A stretch of 64,000 bases of DNA from Notospermus geniculatus (taxonomy: Eukaryota > Nemertea > Pilidiophora > Heteronemertea > Lineidae). A program made the translations under genes and the position numbers. Where the stretch lies: assembly GCA_002633025.1 (NCBI GenBank), contig NMRB01002236.1:44659-108658 (forward strand), written 5' to 3'. Shown piece by piece: positions 23,401-38,400 of the stretch. The notes beneath the pieces are model-generated. The model saw only the letters and a list, made by a program, of their open reading frames with translations. It ran no database searches and was not told the DNA's origin. Numbering within the stretch: the first letter of the stretch is position 1; every line of letters starts with the position of its first letter.

Positions 23401-26400
23401 CTAACCCTTCATCAAGTAAGGTAACATGCTTCAATTCATTCTTTTATGTGTAGCACCACCCTCCATGCCTAATTGGTAATTTTAGACCATTCAAATAGAG
23501 ATATTTGAACAGTCTTTCGAGCATGAATATACGACGTTGCCTAAAGGTCAAAGGTTACGTCGGCGGTCGCAAGATCCAAAACCTAACGCATACTGTTTGG
23601 CTTTAAAAGAGCCCCTAAATAATCATTCACAATTATTCCATGCCCCATTTTAACTGGGATTTAGGGACTTTAACATCTTTACATGTACATGTACGTATAT
23701 TCCAAGGTTTCGCCCATCAACGCAACATGACCGTCAATTTGGCTCAAACCTGCATTTGAATCATTTGCCAACAAGACACTAAATCGATGTTTTCTCTACC
23801 GTTTTCTTAACCTAACCCTGGTCAAAGAAATTAAACTGTAATTTCTAAGAAAATGTCAAAGGAGTGAGAATTGGGGAAATTCACATTTAAAACAAATCTA
23901 TAAAAATGTAAATCAAATAATTATAATCAGAACTACATGTAGGTAAACTTGAATAGAATTCGTCAAAAATATATATCAATTTGAAAACCTACCACTTGTT
24001 CTGCTGTGGCAGTGTATGGCAGTCCGCGCATGCGCACAATGGTCTGATCATGGCAGTTGTTCCGGGACAGAAATGCTTGGGCTTCAGAGTTGTTTCCTGG
24101 AAAGAAGGAGGTTTTTTTAAAGGAAGGATTTCAAATTCTGAAAGACGCTAGGGCTATCAGGTTTTTTACAGGTTTCAACATTTTCCCACCGTTCCTGCAA
24201 ATATATCATGTGCTATCTATTGTATTAGCGAGGTCTCGCAAATCTGACGAAACACGAAGTACGAAATACGAAATTCAACTTCACTTCCAGGACCTAATGT
24301 ATTTCTGGAGATGTTTGGTACCACAAATGTCCCTGCTGCTAGTGCGTATTTTAGCATATCATGTGAGATCGAGAGAGTTTTGGTAGTGCATCTTGAATTT
24401 TTATATTTCCACTTCCTTGATACGAAGTGGAAACGAAATATAAATTTCAAAGTTTAATATACACTGTAACTCTACTTGTCTAACGTCATACGCTAAAGGA
24501 CGCTCTTTGACCAGGCGATATTTGTGGTACCAACCATCTCCTGAAATACATTACGTCATGGAAATGAAGTCCAATTTCGTATTTTGTGTTTCGTCAGATC
24601 TGCGAAACCTCACTATTGACCAGTGAAAATCCTGTTTAGGTCATTGTTTCCCGATGAGCCAATAGCGAGACGAGTTTTCAAAAAATAGGTACAACTCTCC
24701 AATCAGAAACAAGAAATCCTGTTTCACCGATGTTCTTGTCTTGGCTGAGCCAATTACAATTGGTGTTTCAGGAGACGTCGATCCTGTCAGTGAAATACTG
24801 TCTGCTCTTTGTACATGTACCTACCTCCAGCAACGTTGACGAAATCCTTTCCGGAGGCTTTGTAGACTTCAATGTATCTCTGCTTCAGATGATGTTTGTG
24901 TTTTCTCAGAGCAAGGTCGCGGTGTTCCTTAGAATCGAACCTGATCAACGCCTCGCCGTTACGTCGGCCTTGTTTGCTCAGGCATAGAGCTACACCACCC
25001 CTACGACGAAACAACACAACAGAATGATGTAGTAGTGGTAAAAAGGATGTATGGGACCGGTGTGTTTCAAAAAGTGTTCCGCCCGACACCAGAAAATTTT
25101 CACCATTCTTTTGTCTACTGGTGAAAGGCTGTTTCTTGAAACTCCACAATACTCAGACCTAGGTATCATGGAGCTCTAAATTATGGCACTGCAAACTAAT
25201 TGATCTATTAACCCTTTAAAGTCTGACAGCAGAAAGTAGTTTTGGTGTCGGACGGAACGACAGATTTTGCTGGTAAGCTCAATGTTTTTTTGATACCCTC
25301 CTTTAAATGAGTGTACACCGTACATCCCAGATAGAGAAACTAATAGTTAAAGGTCTATATATTATCAAATAATACATTTGATTTTTGGAAAATCAATGGC
25401 ACAAATCTTTGTGATCACTTTAAAGTTAAATTTTGCCCCATTTTCTTGGGTGACCAATTCTGAAACAAACCCGTATGTAGTGCAAGACACTACAGAGTTA
25501 GTTCGCAAAGCCCCCGAAACGCGCTCTCTTCGTGACATCGAACAATGGGTTGGGCGTTCACGTTGGCGTTTCGGGGGCTTGGCGAAAACTCCCTACTCTC
25601 GGAAATAGCTCGCGAATCGACTCAGCTCATTTCTTTTATTTTTTAGCGCCATCTTTTCGCCACAAAAAAGCTGATGGCAGACGATACGTCCATCGTAATC
25701 AGAGAAGAAGCCATCAAAGTATCATTTTTTCTGTTTGGTAATTCTGTTCTTGCTAGTGGTAACATGATTATAAGTTGATCTGTACACGACACGGTGACAA
25801 AGAAACCCAACAGAAGCCGTCGTCTGCTATTCCTACAGACGCCATCAGTTGTTGTTGCTGGTTGCTAATCGGAAGTCGCTAAGAATATCATGATTTCATT
25901 CGTTCAGTATACCAGACCATCCTGTAATAGGATCTAATGCCCCTCGATATGTGATGTCCCCAACAATACATTTACGGATTAAGCGGCACCATTGAATAGA
26001 ACTCCAGAGAGACCACCGTTTTGAGGCCAGGGACCTTATTCACCAAGCTCCCGTAACTTACGGGAGTACGCAAACTATTGTCCTTTTGCGGACAACATAT
26101 TGTTCACTATCAGCCTGACAAAGGATTTACGTACCCTTAAAGTTACGGGTGCTTTGTGAATAAGGTCCCAGTTCACTTGCTTTTTGTACCGTGAAAAGGC
26201 CATGCGACGTTTACCATCCTTCCCTTTTAATCGTACAAAAGGTAAGTGAACTGGGGTCATATTTATGAAGCCTTCGCAACTTTGCGTTCACGCAAATCTA
26301 TTGTTTGGCTGCACATGCCATTGTTCACTGACTGCCTTACAATATATTTGCGTGAACGCAAAGTTGCGAAGGCTTTATAAATATGGCCTCTGGCCTCGAA

Positions 26401-29400
26401 CCGACTCCGTGTATATAGGGCTACAGTATAAAGGGACACTTTGCATAAAGCCAGTTTGCTGCTTGCAACCGTTGGCGAATCATTGTTTGAGTAGCTACAT
26501 AAATGGTTTACTTCATATTTTTTGACTTAGCGGTGCCTGGAGAGAATGGATTGATGTTAGAGACCTACATCACACACTGCTTAAGCCTAGGTCACAAATG
26601 CACCGGGCCCCGTACGATTTTCCCCACCCAGCGGCTTGCTGCGGATTTTAGAGACTGAAACTCGGATATAAGATGAATCATACCGAAATCGCCTTAATAG
26701 ATAGGCGGAAAGTAGGCTGGATCAAACTGGGCACCGTAGAAATTGGCCAAAATATCTGTTTTTACTCGCCGTACGGGCCCCGGAGTGGATATGTGACTGG
26801 GGCTTTAGGTTGCTACTACATGTACATCTGCATGTACATTACAGCCAGAAAATTCTATTATTTTCAGACTCTCATAACATTTTGAAAATGGGTTGCTTTT
26901 TTGGTGGACATACTGTATTGTCATGTTTGTATCCTGTGATATTTTCCCCATCCATTTCTTTTTGACAATAAGTTGTATGTATAGCCTGCGCTACCTCACG
27001 GCAAATAAAGACTGTTTGATCAGCGGTTTCCATGGTGGGCAATATCGCCGGCTTTTCTATCGGCTCCCGAGACAAAGGGATATTTCCTATATAAAAATGA
27101 CGAACAATGATGTATGCACAGCTTGTTGCATATGTCGAATATGAGTCACCACTGTTCCATAATATGTAGATGACTCTTCTATCGATTTTACTTCTCGCTT
27201 GTGCAACAGGTGTGCACACAATTCCATTTCAAGTTAACCCATTAGAACCAGCGGATTTTTTAAAAAGTTCCATCTGTAACCCGCAGGATTTTTTCCGCAC
27301 GACAAATTTACCTTTAGTTGAAGTTTAGTTTACACCTCTTTGGCCAGAGGGCAGGCTATGTAAGTGATGGCTCGCAGTCGGTGGATTGGGGCGTTTTGGG
27401 TTATGGCAGGTCGGGCGGGTTGCGGCGTTATGGGTCCCTAAAGGGTTAAAAGGCCAGATATTGCCACTTTTTGTCGACAGCCGGCGTTACCGGCTGTGAT
27501 TGCGTCATTCTCCAATACCGTAGTGTTTCCTTTCGCCCCAGTGTTGGAGAATGTATAATGCATACGTGACCAAGATTTGAGAACTGTATTACCCCTGATC
27601 ACTGAGAAATTCAACTTTTTCTTTAAAATGTGATGAAAGTGTCCTGTTTTGCATTCAAAATACCTAGGAACGAGAGTTACTCTACATTGGGCGAGGTTGA
27701 CAACGTTGTCAATAGAGTCTCCCTCAACGCGGGTATGTTTAGCACAGGACAGGGAAGGAATACTGAATGAATGCGTTGATCGTAAACTACTGGTACGACT
27801 CTCGAAAATACCAGAATGATTACGCCATACTGCTGCTGTGACATACCGATGAGACCTTTGGGTAGCATGCCACTTTGAAAAACGTCGAAACGTTGAAAGG
27901 GGGCTGTTCATTTTCGTCACTTGAGGAATCTGAGTTATGATCCTTGGGAAAACGGAACAAGCTATGCACTTGCAAATTGCAGGGATTATTTATTGTGCTG
28001 TATACAGAATAATCGCTGCAATTTGCAGCTTCATAGCCTTCTCCATTTTATCCAGGATCACAACTCAGATTCCTCAAGTGACGAATACGAACAGCCCCTT
28101 TGTATATCGAAACATTTCCGCGCACTGAATCTCAGAGTCGAATAATATACAAATAAATGTTTGGGAGTTGATATTTTATATGATTTCCAGTTTGTACAGA
28201 GGTCCTAAACACATCTGATGACAAAATTGATTCGACACACGAGACAAAATCGATTGCCTATCTCATGACAATTTTCAGAATCAGCAAAAATGTTGGCGTG
28301 AGTAGTTCAAGATTTCATCACAGACGGGGACACCTGTCGACAACGTAGACGATATACATGAAACATGGTACATGTAGGCTATATTGTACTCCCATGATTG
28401 GGCGTTTGTTGGTACTACAAGAGCCCAAAAATAGGGAGGTTTCGCAAATCTGACGAAAAACGAAGTACGAAATACGAAATTGGATTTCATTTCCATGACG
28501 TAATGTAGGGCCTACGTCAGGAGATGGTTGGTACCAAAATATCGCCTGCTGCAAGAGCGTCTTTTAGCGTATGACGGACGTTAGACCAAGAATACAGTAA
28601 GCTCGAGTTTAAACCACCGGTTCATTATGTTTTTAAGCACACCCACAATCCGAAATGGGAGTGAATAAAAACATAACAAGTGTTATGCTAAATGGCTGGA
28701 ATGAGGCCAAAAACAGAAGTAGATCAGACAAGGGTCAGTTTCACCCTAGGCCTTATAACCAACTATTCATTCCAGCACGGGGGTGTGATTGGACTAGCGA
28801 TTCCAGCCATTCAGCATAATACTTGTTACCTTTTATTCACTCCCATTTCGGATTGTGGGTGTGCTTATGAACATAACGAACCGGTGGTTTAAACTCGAGC
28901 TTACTGTATATAAGTACTTATATATTCTTGGTTAGACCGATAGAGTTATACGGTGATCTTTCGTTTCCACTTCGTAGATAGGAAGTGGAAATTTAAAAAT
29001 TCAAGATGCACTATAACTCTTTCGGTCTTACATAATATGCTAAATGACGCACTGGCAGCAGGGACATTTGTGGTACCAACCATCTCCATAAATACAATAG
29101 GTCCTGGAAATGAAGTTGAATTTCGTATTTCGTACTTCGTGTTTCGTCAGATTTTCGAAACTTCACCATTATGACCGTAGTTTTCAAGACCGGAAAGACT
29201 CCTTGCCCGCGGAAGCCGTAAATTAAAAGCGAACACCTGACCGTTTCACCGACAGGCTGCGTTTAACACAAACTGTTAACAGTTTTAAAACGTAACCATA
29301 TTCAATTCACCGTTAATTAAATTGATAAATATTTCGTTGTAACCTGTGAAAGTTTTATGAGGGCGCAATTCATTTATTGAAGAGACTAATAAATATTTTC

Positions 29401-32400
29401 ATTGGATACCCATCATCAAGTATGGGAAGTAAACGACAGTAATTAAGCTGGTACATGTAGTTTGCATTATATACGGGCGAATACCTAATATTCATTACTA
29501 ATTATTCTGCTTGCACATATTAACTAAACTGAAGCGCGTATGAGCGCTTTTGTATGAAAATGAGAACAGTGCCTTGTATGCTAAACTATGCAACCAGGAG
29601 CACCTGTTCTCGTTCAAGAGCAACGGGTGTATGTAAATTTCACCAGATAAGGGCGGATGCAAATGGCGCAGTGGAATTGCAAATTTTCTTGTGTGTCATA
29701 TCGGGGATGTTAATCATAGTTTAATGAAAGATAGCCTACCTACGGCGAGAATAGAGAAGCAAATCCCCGGTATCGCAGTGATGTGAGCCAAGAAAATCAC
29801 CTTTTATTTATTATGCCATTTTTGGCATGATTTTCGGGCAATGTGGACCAAACATGTTCGATACTTTCGCTTTGTCACCCAGCGCAGGGCCGTATGCACC
29901 AACGAAGATTATCTTGAACTCAGGTTGAGCTACATCTTTTCTATTGTTCAGGTTTGCCAGAGCATGATGTGACAATGGAAAAGTTGTGGCTCAGCGTGAG
30001 TTCCAAGATAATCTTCGTTGATGCATACGGCCTTGAATAGTGAGGTTTCGCAAATCTGACGAAACACGAAGTACGAAATACAAAACTGGGCTTCATTTCT
30101 ATGACGTAATGTATTTCAGGAGAAGGTTGCTACCACAAATGTCCCTGCCGCCAGTGCGTCTTTTAGCATATCATGTAAGAGCGAGAGTTAGTGCATCTCG
30201 AATTTTTAAATTTCCACTTCGTATCTCCGAAGTGAAAATGAAAGATAAATTTTAAAGTTTAATATACACCGTAACTCTATCGGTCTGACGTCATACGCTA
30301 AAAGACGCTCTTGCAGCAGGCGATATTTGTGGTACCAACCATCTCCTGAAATACATTACGTCATGGAAATGAAGTCCAATTTCGTATTTCGTACTTAGTG
30401 TTTCGTCAGATTTGCAAAACCTCACACTAATATGCAGCTTGTTATGAATTTTGCAATGAACATCAGTATAATCGTCACCTGCAATTAGTAGAGAGTTTTC
30501 GCAACCGCCCAGATAGACGTACGACTCTATTTAGTTACGATTTTCTACTGTCTGATTACACCCGAACAAGAGAAGCGTACAGTATATAGTCATTGGGAAC
30601 GGGCGGTCGCGAAAACTGACTAGAAATGAAACACAGGGCACGTATTCAGGCGACAAAGTTATCAGGAATATTCAAATGTTAATATAAGAGAAGTAATATG
30701 GATCTATACTCAAATATCATCCAATACAGCTGCGCCAGACACCTATGGTTATATTAATTGATTTACTACTCAAAATGGATCAAGATGTGATATTTCTATT
30801 GTTATTCAATGTGGTCGCCCGATGAAGGTGCAGATAGTGTGAGAACAAGGCAATATGTTGCTATAACCGAGATGGGGATTTGGCCATAGTGGTTTAGGCC
30901 GGGGTTAAAGCTGAACTTAATAGATATAAACCCCAAGCGGCAGAGGTAGAAATTACGAACAGCCAAGGCACTTGGAAAAGTTGCCAAATTAACTTCGGTA
31001 ATTTTATATCACCTATGAATTTACAAAATCCCTTCTGGGGACTCTGCTGCAGGCAATTTTCTGTAAAATCTACTGTATTTTTAACAGTGTAGCATCGAGC
31101 TGCACCTGCCCTATTCAATGAAATCATTCTTACTTGGCTATGTTGAGACCCTTGAAGAATCTGGCGATGTCCTGGTCAGATGACTGCCACGGCAGACCTC
31201 GGGCTCTGATCACACAATCGTCGTCCACAACATCTGATCGGTTGCTGTAAAGATAAACAGAGAAATTCAACATGATTTTGCGTACATGTATTTCGGAATT
31301 CGTGTGCAACCGTCAATTGAACTGAATCAGAATGAAGTTTTGGGCAATAATTAGCCGATTCCCTAAACCTTGAACACGTAAATTCATTCACTGCTTTGGC
31401 ATCTCAGCTGTAATTGTGTTTATATCGGGTGATTCAAAAAAAACCTTCCGAACTTTAATAAATTTAATAAATTTCTTCGTAATTAACGTAGGACATTGAC
31501 ACTTGGCAGGGACCAAGAAACACACAATCTGAGTTAATTCGCCAAATCTCATTCATCTAGCTTGCAAACTTCCTGAATTATGACAAAAAGTAGTGACAAC
31601 ATTTGATTGGCACGTATCATTTGCAGCTTGTGACTTGCTGGATATTGCATTTTTCAGTCAGTGTGATACTTTTTGTCATAATTTAGGAAGTTTGCTAGTT
31701 AGATGAATGAGATTTGGCACATTACCTCAGATTGCGTGTTTCTTGGTCCCTACCAAGTGGCAATGTACGTCATACAAATTGTAAAGAAACTTATTAGGCA
31801 GGTTTCGAAATCAAACGATAAACGTTAACGACAACGTTATTTTTGTACCGAAAATGCAATATAAAATCTGGTTAATGTGTAGTATGAAAAATAACGTTGT
31901 CGTAAAGTTTACGTTTATCGTTTCATTTCGAAACCTCCGTATTGGGGAGGTTTCGAAATCAAACGATAAACCAAAACTTTACGATAACGTTATTTTTGAT
32001 ACTACTCATTAACCAGATTTTGCATTCCATTTTCGGTACAAAAATAAAGTTGTCGTTAACGTTTACCGGTACGTTTATCGTTTGATTTCGAAACCTCCCT
32101 ATTAACCCTTAAGATACGGAACGTTTTTTTAATCACTCGATATTGCCTACTTTGTTACCAACGCCAACAAGTCGATGCTTATAGTGTCTCGCCAAAACCA
32201 CGCCTGTACGGCATGATTGCTCGCGGAAATGCAAACCAGAAAACTGTTGCTCCGGAGAGACCCTAATGATATTTGAAGATGATTCTTCACCGAGTTCATC
32301 ATCCGGTACCTAATAGCGCTAACAACCCAAAGAGATTTCCTGAAGGAAATCACGGCTTCCACGTCTGGTTGCTACAAAGGGCGGTATGCGCGGGTCGGAC

Positions 32401-35400
32401 TTCAGCCTAAAGTACAGCTGAAGTAGACTTTCTCGATGCTTGAAGCATTGAGAAAAGTCAGACTTTAATGAAAGTCTGGCTGAAGTCTTACCCGAGCATA
32501 CGGCCCTTAGGCTCCCGTTACATAGAAGTATACGGTATACGAAAATGCCGGTTAACAATGGCTTCACGGTCGTGAATCCTCGGGAAGCCTTTGTTAACTG
32601 GCGTTTTTGTATACCGTATACTTCTATGTAAAGGAAGCCTTAGAGTAGAACCTGACTCCAAAACATCACGCACATCGTCGAGGATATAATAACAGAAGTC
32701 GTCTCTCGAAAATTTTCGAAAGTTTTCGACCCCAAGAGAGACTACAGAAAAGACTGTCTTTTCTGTAGTCTCTTACTAGAAAGTGCCGGTTGGTGTCGAA
32801 AATTTTGGAGAGACGAATTCTGTTACATGTGTATCCAAAAGTAGAGTACAAAAGGCGGCACACAAAATGATTTAAAAATACATGTAACAGAATTCGAAGA
32901 GCGGGAACTAGACTCGTGTTGGATCTATGTATGCAGGTGGAATGAGCAACCATCCGGAGTAAAGAAGACCGTGAAGGAGATTTTACCAATATCCGCTAAA
33001 GAGGATGGAGATATCGGAATAGACAGTCCATTACAAACATTAAACATTTTTACCCATCGAAGCAAAAATGAGACTTCAAGGAGAAAACCGCTTTCAGAAG
33101 ACAGCAATCGTTCCGACATTTCACTTGCCAGTTACTGCTCATAGACAAGCGTCCTTGTCTCGCCGGCCGAAAACTGCGCGAACCTAGCCAACGTTCATGT
33201 GAATGGTACTTCATCTAATCGAGTTTCTGTTCGAAGGAGACTGGGCTAAAAACCCACACCGCCGCGGAATACCAACAAGTGACGCTCTCATTGGCCTTTT
33301 TTTCGCAAGAGAGTAGATCCCTTCGAGAAAGCTGCCGGATACATGATCAACATGCCATTCTTCGTGAAAGGTCTCATTAGCCGCAATTACGCCCTCAATT
33401 CGAGCTCGTCTTTTCCAGGTCGGGTCTTCAACTCTGTTGCTCTTCCGGCAAATGGCAAACCGCCGCAGGGATGGAGGGCCGACTATTAGAAGTGCGCTAT
33501 TTGATGGCAGTCGCACGGAGGGTGCATGACAGGCTTAAAGGGCCTCTAGAGGCAGCTTTTTTAGTGCATACTGATATGATTACTAACAGAGAATTAATGG
33601 CATGCGGATCCAACTTGGGCATCATTTTGAAGTAAAATTTCATCAATGTCAAAATTTGATCCACAATTCATGAGTTCATGGTTACTCGCGCCACCTGTTG
33701 TATAGTCGCAGTACTGTTAGTAGCCCAATAGCAAGCTGCCTCTAGAGACCCTTTAAAGGAGTACGGTATGCGATTTCTAATGGGTAATTTGACTGCCGAC
33801 GTAAAGGGAGCCTCCTAGCGGCAGTAACACGAACTATAAAAATTCATTAAAAAATGTACGCAGTAAATCGGGTCATTCGCCGAAACGTAGTTAGTCCCTT
33901 AGGTTGGAGAGTGGCGCCGCTTTGTCGAGAAATACCGAGCTCCTTTAATACTGAATTGGGATGTATCCCAAACGCTCTTGCATGCTGGGAGACTAAGTTC
34001 CAGAATCTAACGTAAATCAAACACTTCTTGACATATTTCTACGTTGCTTCTAAATCGTTGTTCCAAATCATGAATCAACCAATTCCTTTGCGGCCACGAT
34101 ATTGCCACTCAGCGGCAGGTCCCGGTGTAACGTTTTTCAGTGAGGCCTGTGAGCCTTTTTTATGCGACGGATCCGTCGAGTTGCTTCAAGACGCAATGTC
34201 GACCTGAGCCAGGCTTAGCTCTCTGCCAGGTTGTAAACTAAATCTTTCCATCTGAATGGCACGTGGGACATTAAAGCGACCAATGATACATCTGTTTTAT
34301 TTATGGCTTCTGGCTGTCCATATTGGTCTGAGACGAGAAGATAATGAAAACCGCTTCATCAGTGCTGACAGGAGATTCAAATATCGTTATTACCCATTCA
34401 TTTATATTCTTGGACAGGTGGAAAGGTAATTAATGTATTCCATCGAAGCATGTCCCACATGTGGAGTCGGTGTTCAAAGATTGATGTAGTAGTAACCTAT
34501 GGGAAAATGTCTCACCCAGGGACACGACATTCATTATGATGGAGAAAACGGATGACACACTGTTACCTCAATGGGTGAGGGGCCCGACTGCGTTGATTGT
34601 GAATTGAGTGAAATCGCCGGATCTTTCTTGATACTGCGTTGTGCCAAAAATTCATATCGCGTACATGTATGAATTTTTGGTTATGCTGATGACACGATTG
34701 CCTGCGCCATGACAGAACAGACGGTATCAGGTGAAGAAATAATAATGGTCACGTCGCAAAAGTGAAAATTTGTGCGCTCATGGTGGAACAGGCGGCACTG
34801 CGCTCAAATATGACGCTAGACTAACCAATCAGAATCACGCATCCAGTGCGAGGTTGGTTATCTAGGTCAACCTCGTACAGCACACGCTTGCTTCTAATTG
34901 GTCAATTTATAGATATGGTTCAGATTTAATTCAATTTCGGGCTTCCGTCTCCAAAAACCAATTTCCGGTGCCCACGGTAGAGATCCAAGTATTAACAAGG
35001 ACGGGTTTACATAGAGTCTACGGTATACGGACACGCTGGCGAACAAAGGTCCCTTTGTTAGGCCACTGTTCGCCAGCGTGTCCGTATATTGTATACCTCT
35101 ATGTAAACTCGGCCTTAGGGTGAGTTTACATAGAGGTATAGACCTACGGTATACGGACACGCAGACGAACAAAGGTTTCATGGTAGTGAACCCTTTATTG
35201 GGCCATTGTTCACTAGCGTGTACGCATACCGTAAACCTCTAGGTAAACCCAGCCATAGGGACTGGTACTCACTCAATCAACAGTTTTAAAGCATCTCAAA
35301 CTGATTACAGTGGGTGCAACCAATGCCAAATTAGATGAACATCATTCGATTGGCCGTAGGCTGACATTCCAGCAGCCCCGTCACTCCTGTCAAGGGAACT

Positions 35401-38400
35401 ATGTTGTTAGACCCTGTCAATAATATTAATTGAATCTGTCACTATTGATTCATCAGAGCAGCCGCCTTCATTAATTCAATCAGTGTTTTTATATGAATAC
35501 ACATCTAACAAGACGAGGGGGAGAGGCTGCACGACATTTTATATGGTTATCCCGCGAAATTAACCCGGGTATATTTGATATACTTCGTGGTGTCGAATAA
35601 ACGTGTGCCTTAATGCCAGTCTCGGGCAGCCAGCCGNCGTAGATGTATGAATTTTTGGTTATGCTGATGACACGATTGCCTGCGCCACGACATAACAGAC
35701 GGTATCAGGTGAAGAAATAATAATGGTCATGTCGCAAAAGTGAAAATTTGTGCGCTCATGGTGGAACAGGCGGCACTGCGCTCAAATATGACGCTAGACT
35801 AACCAATCAGAATCACGCATCCAGTGCGAGGTTGGTTATCTAGGTCAACCTCGTGCAACACACGCTTGCTTCTAATTGGTCAGTCTACAGATATGGTTCA
35901 GATTTAATTCAATTTCGGACTTCCGTCTCCAAAAACCAATTTCCGGTACCCAAGGTAGAGATCCAAGTATTACTATTACTAAGGACGGGTTTACATAGAG
36001 GTCTATACGGTATACGGACACGCTGGCGAACAAAGGTTTCATGATCATGAACCCTTTATTAGGCCATTGTTCGCCAGCGTGTCCGTATATTGTATACCTC
36101 TATGTAAACTACGGTATACGGACACGCAGACGAACAAAGGTTTCATGGTCATGAACCCTTTATTAGGCCATTGTTCGCCAGCGTGTCCGTATATTGTATA
36201 CCTCTATGTATAACTCGGCCTAAGGGACTCGTACTCACACAATCAGCAGTTTTAAAGCATCTCAAACTGATTACAGTGGGTGCAACCAATGCCAAATTAG
36301 ATGAACATCATTCGATTGGCCGTAGGCTGACATTCCAGCAGCCCCGTCACTCCTGTCAAGGGAACTATGTTGTTAGACCCTGTCAATAATATTAATTGAA
36401 TCTGTCACTATTGATTCATCAGAGCAGCCGCCTTCATTAATTCAATCAGTGTTTTTATATGAATACACATCTAACAAGACGAGGGGGAGAGGCTGCACGA
36501 CATTTTATATGGTTATCCCGCGAAATTAACCCGGGTATATTTGATATACTTCGTGGCAGATTTTGAACTGTGGCTGGTCGTGGTTGAGCATAGGCCAAGC
36601 GCACATTTGCGGCAAAACTCAATGCGTTAGGGGTGTTTTTAAAGTCGACTGACCCAACGCTGTCGACTCGTCATTCAACAGGTGTAAGAGTAAAGAATGT
36701 CCCCCTGTAAAAAGTGTCCGCTTCTATTGTTCAATGACGGATTAAGGTGCATGGCTATGGATACAAATCACCAAAGATTAGAATGTAACAATAGGATCTT
36801 TTGTTCCTGGGACAGTTTTTCCTGGGGACATTCTTTCCTTTCACACATGTGGCCAGTCGATTTTAAAAACATGCCTTAACGCATTGGGTTTTGCCGCAAA
36901 TTTGCGCTTGGCCTTACTGACAAGAGCGAAATGGGGGCGGAGCTAAGAATGCGTTCGGAGTAGATGAAACAAGTCCTCTGAAGAGCGGTTTACACATGCA
37001 ACTTTTCATATGCAACTTCATGCAACTTGTTGCATAAACCTGATGAGGCCAAAAGGTTTCATCAGAGTTGCATGTGTAAACGGGCATGCAACTTGTTGCA
37101 ACTCGATCACGCTGGATGTTGCTATGTGTAAACGTCACAGGTAGACTGCAACAAGTTGCAGGTTGCAGCAACTTGCAACCTGGTGCAGCCTAGTGTAAAC
37201 CCCCCTTTAGGGTCTCCCTAATACCTGTTTTACATGTACCAGTGTTCTGTCTATGTAGTTAGCAATCGAACAGACCCGTCTGAAGACAACACGACAACCT
37301 GACGGAACGATGAATACAGCCGTATTTCGCGCAGCCGCATTCGAGTCGTAGCCATGCTTGCACCCCGAATAAGGCCGAATGTTGCAGAACCCGACGTTAT
37401 GGAAAGACAGATGAATAGTAATAGCTAACCTGTATAGGCGACTTTAGTAAAGGTAGCCATTCGGCAATTGACGTTGGCAATTTCCGGCCGGTGATATTGG
37501 CTGAATATTTGTTTACAGTGTCGCTATATTGGCATTGCTACAAGGGTAATACTACTACTCGTCCATTGGTCATTGAAGAGCTTCCGCATGCAGACGTCCA
37601 TATTTCTCCAATTGCCAGGCACTGAATATGGATTCGCGCTCACAACATGGAAAGTATAGGGAGTTTTCGTAACGCCCCCGTAACGCCAACGGGAACGTCT
37701 GTCCTTTTGTACGGTGTTCTCTTCCTAGCATCGAACAATGAGTTTGGCGTTCGCGTTGGAGTTTCGGGGGCTTTGCGAAAACTCCCTAATATTCCAGAGT
37801 TTAAGAGATCACACGCTAACGATAACGTTTACGTTAACGCTATTTCTTGCATGTATTTCATGTACAAAAAATATCGTTAACGTAAATGTTATCGTTAGCG
37901 TGTGATCTCTTAAACTCCCTATTTTGACACCGCTGCGTGTGGGAGGATGTCGTTGTAGTAGGGGAGCCAAGCACGAAAAATAGTGAATAAGGTTGCACAA
38001 ACAGATATACAATTGCTGTTAGCATTTTTTGGTAGGTATATCTGTTCTACATAAGAATTGGGAGGACTGCTCGGTCATCTCTCTTGCGAACTCCTGTTGT
38101 GGACCCTTTTATAGTTTGCTACTGACTTTATCATTGGGCTGGTGGACTCGATTTTGTACAGGGGCAGAGGAACCAATGTACAGCTATCTTCTGAATGGTT
38201 GGGTTTAGACCCTATAAATGTATTACTAACAAATAGAAATATGGGGACAGTGAATCAAATAAACATGGTCTTAAATATTTTCAGTTGCTACATTCACCTT
38301 ATTTTATACCTCCATGCTACATTGCAGTTTTAATGTAAAATTACACATATCGGACCAAATACCCCAAAAGTGATTTCCACTTGCCAAAAGCAATTAAGAA

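Larger units (their letters stand above)
21411..29909. repeat. Tandem duplication unit B (8,499 bp)
   Basis: Head-to-tail copy of unit A. It lacks about 200 bp present in A at 14,688-14,890 (including the GGGT repeat) and carries insertions absent from A: the F-A MITE at 24,228-24,613 and an element with an 8-bp target duplication at 28,588-28,930. Its right boundary falls inside the left arm of a foldback that continues to 30,032. Confidence 0.92.

Noticed and set aside
33211-33516. 101-codon minus-strand frame in the large Esrp intron
   Set aside because: No similarity to Esrp or another family I know and no convincing splice sites.
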